This document shows, in pieces, positions 25,003-25,170 of a stretch of 25,170 nucleotides of DNA (position 1 is its first letter; each line of letters opens with the position of its first letter). A program made the translations under genes and the position numbers. This DNA comes from JAGWJU01 sp035533295 (GTDB lineage: Bacteria > Elusimicrobiota > Elusimicrobia > UBA1565 > UBA9628), in NCBI GenBank assembly GCA_035533295.1, contig DATLUA010000010.1, forward strand, positions 1 through 25,170, read 5' to 3'. The notes beneath the pieces were generated by a model. It saw only the letters and a program-made list of their open reading frames with translations, was not told where the DNA came from and ran no database searches.

Positions 25003-25170
25003 TCACCCGCCCAGAATGCTCCCCAGAATCATGTGGAGCAGAAAATCGATGCCCGCGATGTAGAGGGAGAGGACGATGACGAGCAGGATGACCACGCGCG
25101 TGGAATCGCCGGCCTCCCGGCGCGTGAGCCAGGACGACTTCTTGAGCTCGTAGTACGCCTCTTTGACGAA
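25003..25170 (-). CDS. secE: Preprotein translocase subunit SecE (5' end outside window)
   Basis: The last 55 residues are present. They begin FVKEAYYELKKSSWLTRREA, the conserved amphipathic region of SecE, followed by a single membrane segment (STRVVILLVIVLSLYIAGID) and the end FLLHMILGSILGG. SecE with SecY and SecG forms the inner-membrane translocon. The N-terminus lies beyond the window edge. The secE-nusG-rplK-rplA order supports the call. Confidence 0.93.
   Translation of the reverse strand, partial: FVKEAYYELKKSSWLTRREAGDSTRVVILLVIVLSLYIAGIDFLLHMILGSILGG

Overview
The window reads as a chromosomal segment of a GC-rich, diderm (Gram-negative-type) bacterium. The evidence is an Mla-type lipid ABC transporter, several Sec signal peptides and a lipoprotein, and bacterial nusG/rplK/rplA and rpsF-ssb-rpsR-rplI-dnaB clusters. 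Gene order and small features suggest a deep-branching phylum such as Elusimicrobiota, but this is only an impression; a ribosomal-protein or 16S comparison would decide.

Left block (1-5673, minus strand). Reading from the promoter near 5690 leftwards: rpsF, ssb, rpsR, rplI, dnaB, alr, mlaE and mlaF (cut by the window edge). Spacing is tight and several stops and starts overlap (rpsF/ssb, ssb/rpsR, alr/mlaE, mlaE/mlaF), so this looks like one long housekeeping operon joining translation, replication, D-alanine supply and outer-membrane lipid transport. A secreted TPR, Cys-rich protein is transcribed divergently and is followed by tRNA-Val(CAC) at 6556-6630.

Middle block (6583-16117, plus strand). 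A 51-bp direct repeat, identical to the 3' half of the tRNA-Val gene, brackets about 9.4 kb. This is the signature of site-specific integration into a tRNA gene. No integrase is visible. The island carries a truncated DUF1016 gene; a giant Gly-rich, triplicated secreted protein; a DUF11-like C-terminal domain lying out of frame behind it; a two-gene module (secreted helical protein plus secreted Amidase_6-type cysteine amidase fused to a DUF11-like domain); a YfhO-family membrane protein; and a second, diverged copy of the two-gene module whose amidase is cut off before its catalytic His at the island's right end. Parts of the island, notably 10740-12030, are visibly AT-richer than the flanks. 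The duplicated module, the shared 158-bp cassette and the eroded ends are the most unusual content of the window.

Right block (16134-23185, minus strand). Reading leftwards: coaD, a PrcB-C-like membrane-anchored protein, an exported M3 metallopeptidase, an ankyrin-caspase lipoprotein, an MFS transporter and rnd (RNase D), all abutting or overlapping by about 4 nt. This is probably one operon with an envelope-proteolysis core.

Far right (23329-25170, minus strand): rplA, rplK, nusG and the 3' part of secE, the classical cluster, but here rplA is followed by coaD instead of rplJ-rplL-rpoB.
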